Below, piece by piece: positions 60,674 through 60,684 of a stretch of 60,684 nucleotides of DNA. Under the pieces are notes generated by a model that worked only from the letters and a program-made list of their open reading frames with translations, made no database searches and was not told the DNA's origin. The stretch spans positions 1-60,684 of the forward strand of contig CAKTZA010000014.1 of the NCBI GenBank assembly GCA_934635045.1, in the 5' to 3' direction. The first letter of the stretch is position 1. The number at the start of each line of letters is the position of its first letter. Source of the DNA: an uncultured Kiritimatiellota bacterium (GTDB taxonomy: Bacteria; Verrucomicrobiota; Kiritimatiellia; RFP12; UBA1067). The position numbers and the translations under genes were made by a program.

Positions 60674-60684
60674 CTAGGGAGACA

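Overview
The window comes from a GC-rich bacterium of the PVC superphylum. It most likely belongs to the gut-associated Kiritimatiellota (the WCHB1-41/RFP12 type of lineage). The evidence is a complete 16S rRNA gene at the right end with PVC-type features (an AGAGTTTGATTCTGG start and a divergent 900-1100 region), plus a very large locus of secreted glycan-degrading proteins with PATR, LamG, SGNH, DUF1080 and Gfo/Idh/MocA domains. The lineage is inferred from reading the rRNA, not from a search.

Left part (1-7256): the window opens inside the last bases of a group II intron. Next come a secreted FAD-dependent oxidoreductase and a Tat-signal protein of unknown function. A cluster of REP-like GTGGGGACAGGCCCC hairpins follows, then an IS1634-like insertion sequence with visible inverted repeats, then a hipBA toxin-antitoxin pair with its own promoter.

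Block A (7406-35213) reads as one operon of about 27.7 kb in which most neighbouring genes overlap or lie less than 60 bases apart. It encodes a PATR surface protein, GH29 fucosidase, a Tat-exported Gfo/Idh/MocA oxidoreductase, an SGNH-DUF1080 lipoprotein, a giant putative glycosidase (here called BIG1), a zinc phospholipase/S1-P1-like protein, GH78 rhamnosidase, a GH2 enzyme, a GPH sugar symporter, an MDR dehydrogenase, a cytoplasmic Gfo/Idh/MocA enzyme, GH94 cellobiose phosphorylase, a tandem SGNH esterase and a decayed GH95 gene.

A XylR-like regulator (35341-36480), with its own promoter and a translationally coupled leader peptide, separates block A from block B (36491-53971). Block B encodes BIG2, a 60-residue protein, a triple-LamG surface protein, a second tandem SGNH esterase, BIG3, a second GH29 and a second decayed GH95 gene. 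The promoters of both blocks share an identical 21-base element, suggesting one regulon under the XylR-like protein. The block B promoter carries a run of 12 G.

Together the genes describe secreted breakdown of a fucose- and rhamnose-bearing, probably acetylated glycan. Debranching glycosidases, esterases and possibly a 3-keto-sugar route act outside the cytoplasm. A GPH symporter then imports small products, which a phosphorylase and oxidoreductases process inside.

Right part (54027-60684): a core-type operon (NERD-domain membrane protein, Prc-type S41 protease, dapF, yejE-like ABC permease) and then the rrn promoter, leader and 16S gene. Two of these core genes carry in-frame repeat insertions, including a hairpin built of heptamer repeats inside the permease gene. 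No tRNA gene or CRISPR array was seen.
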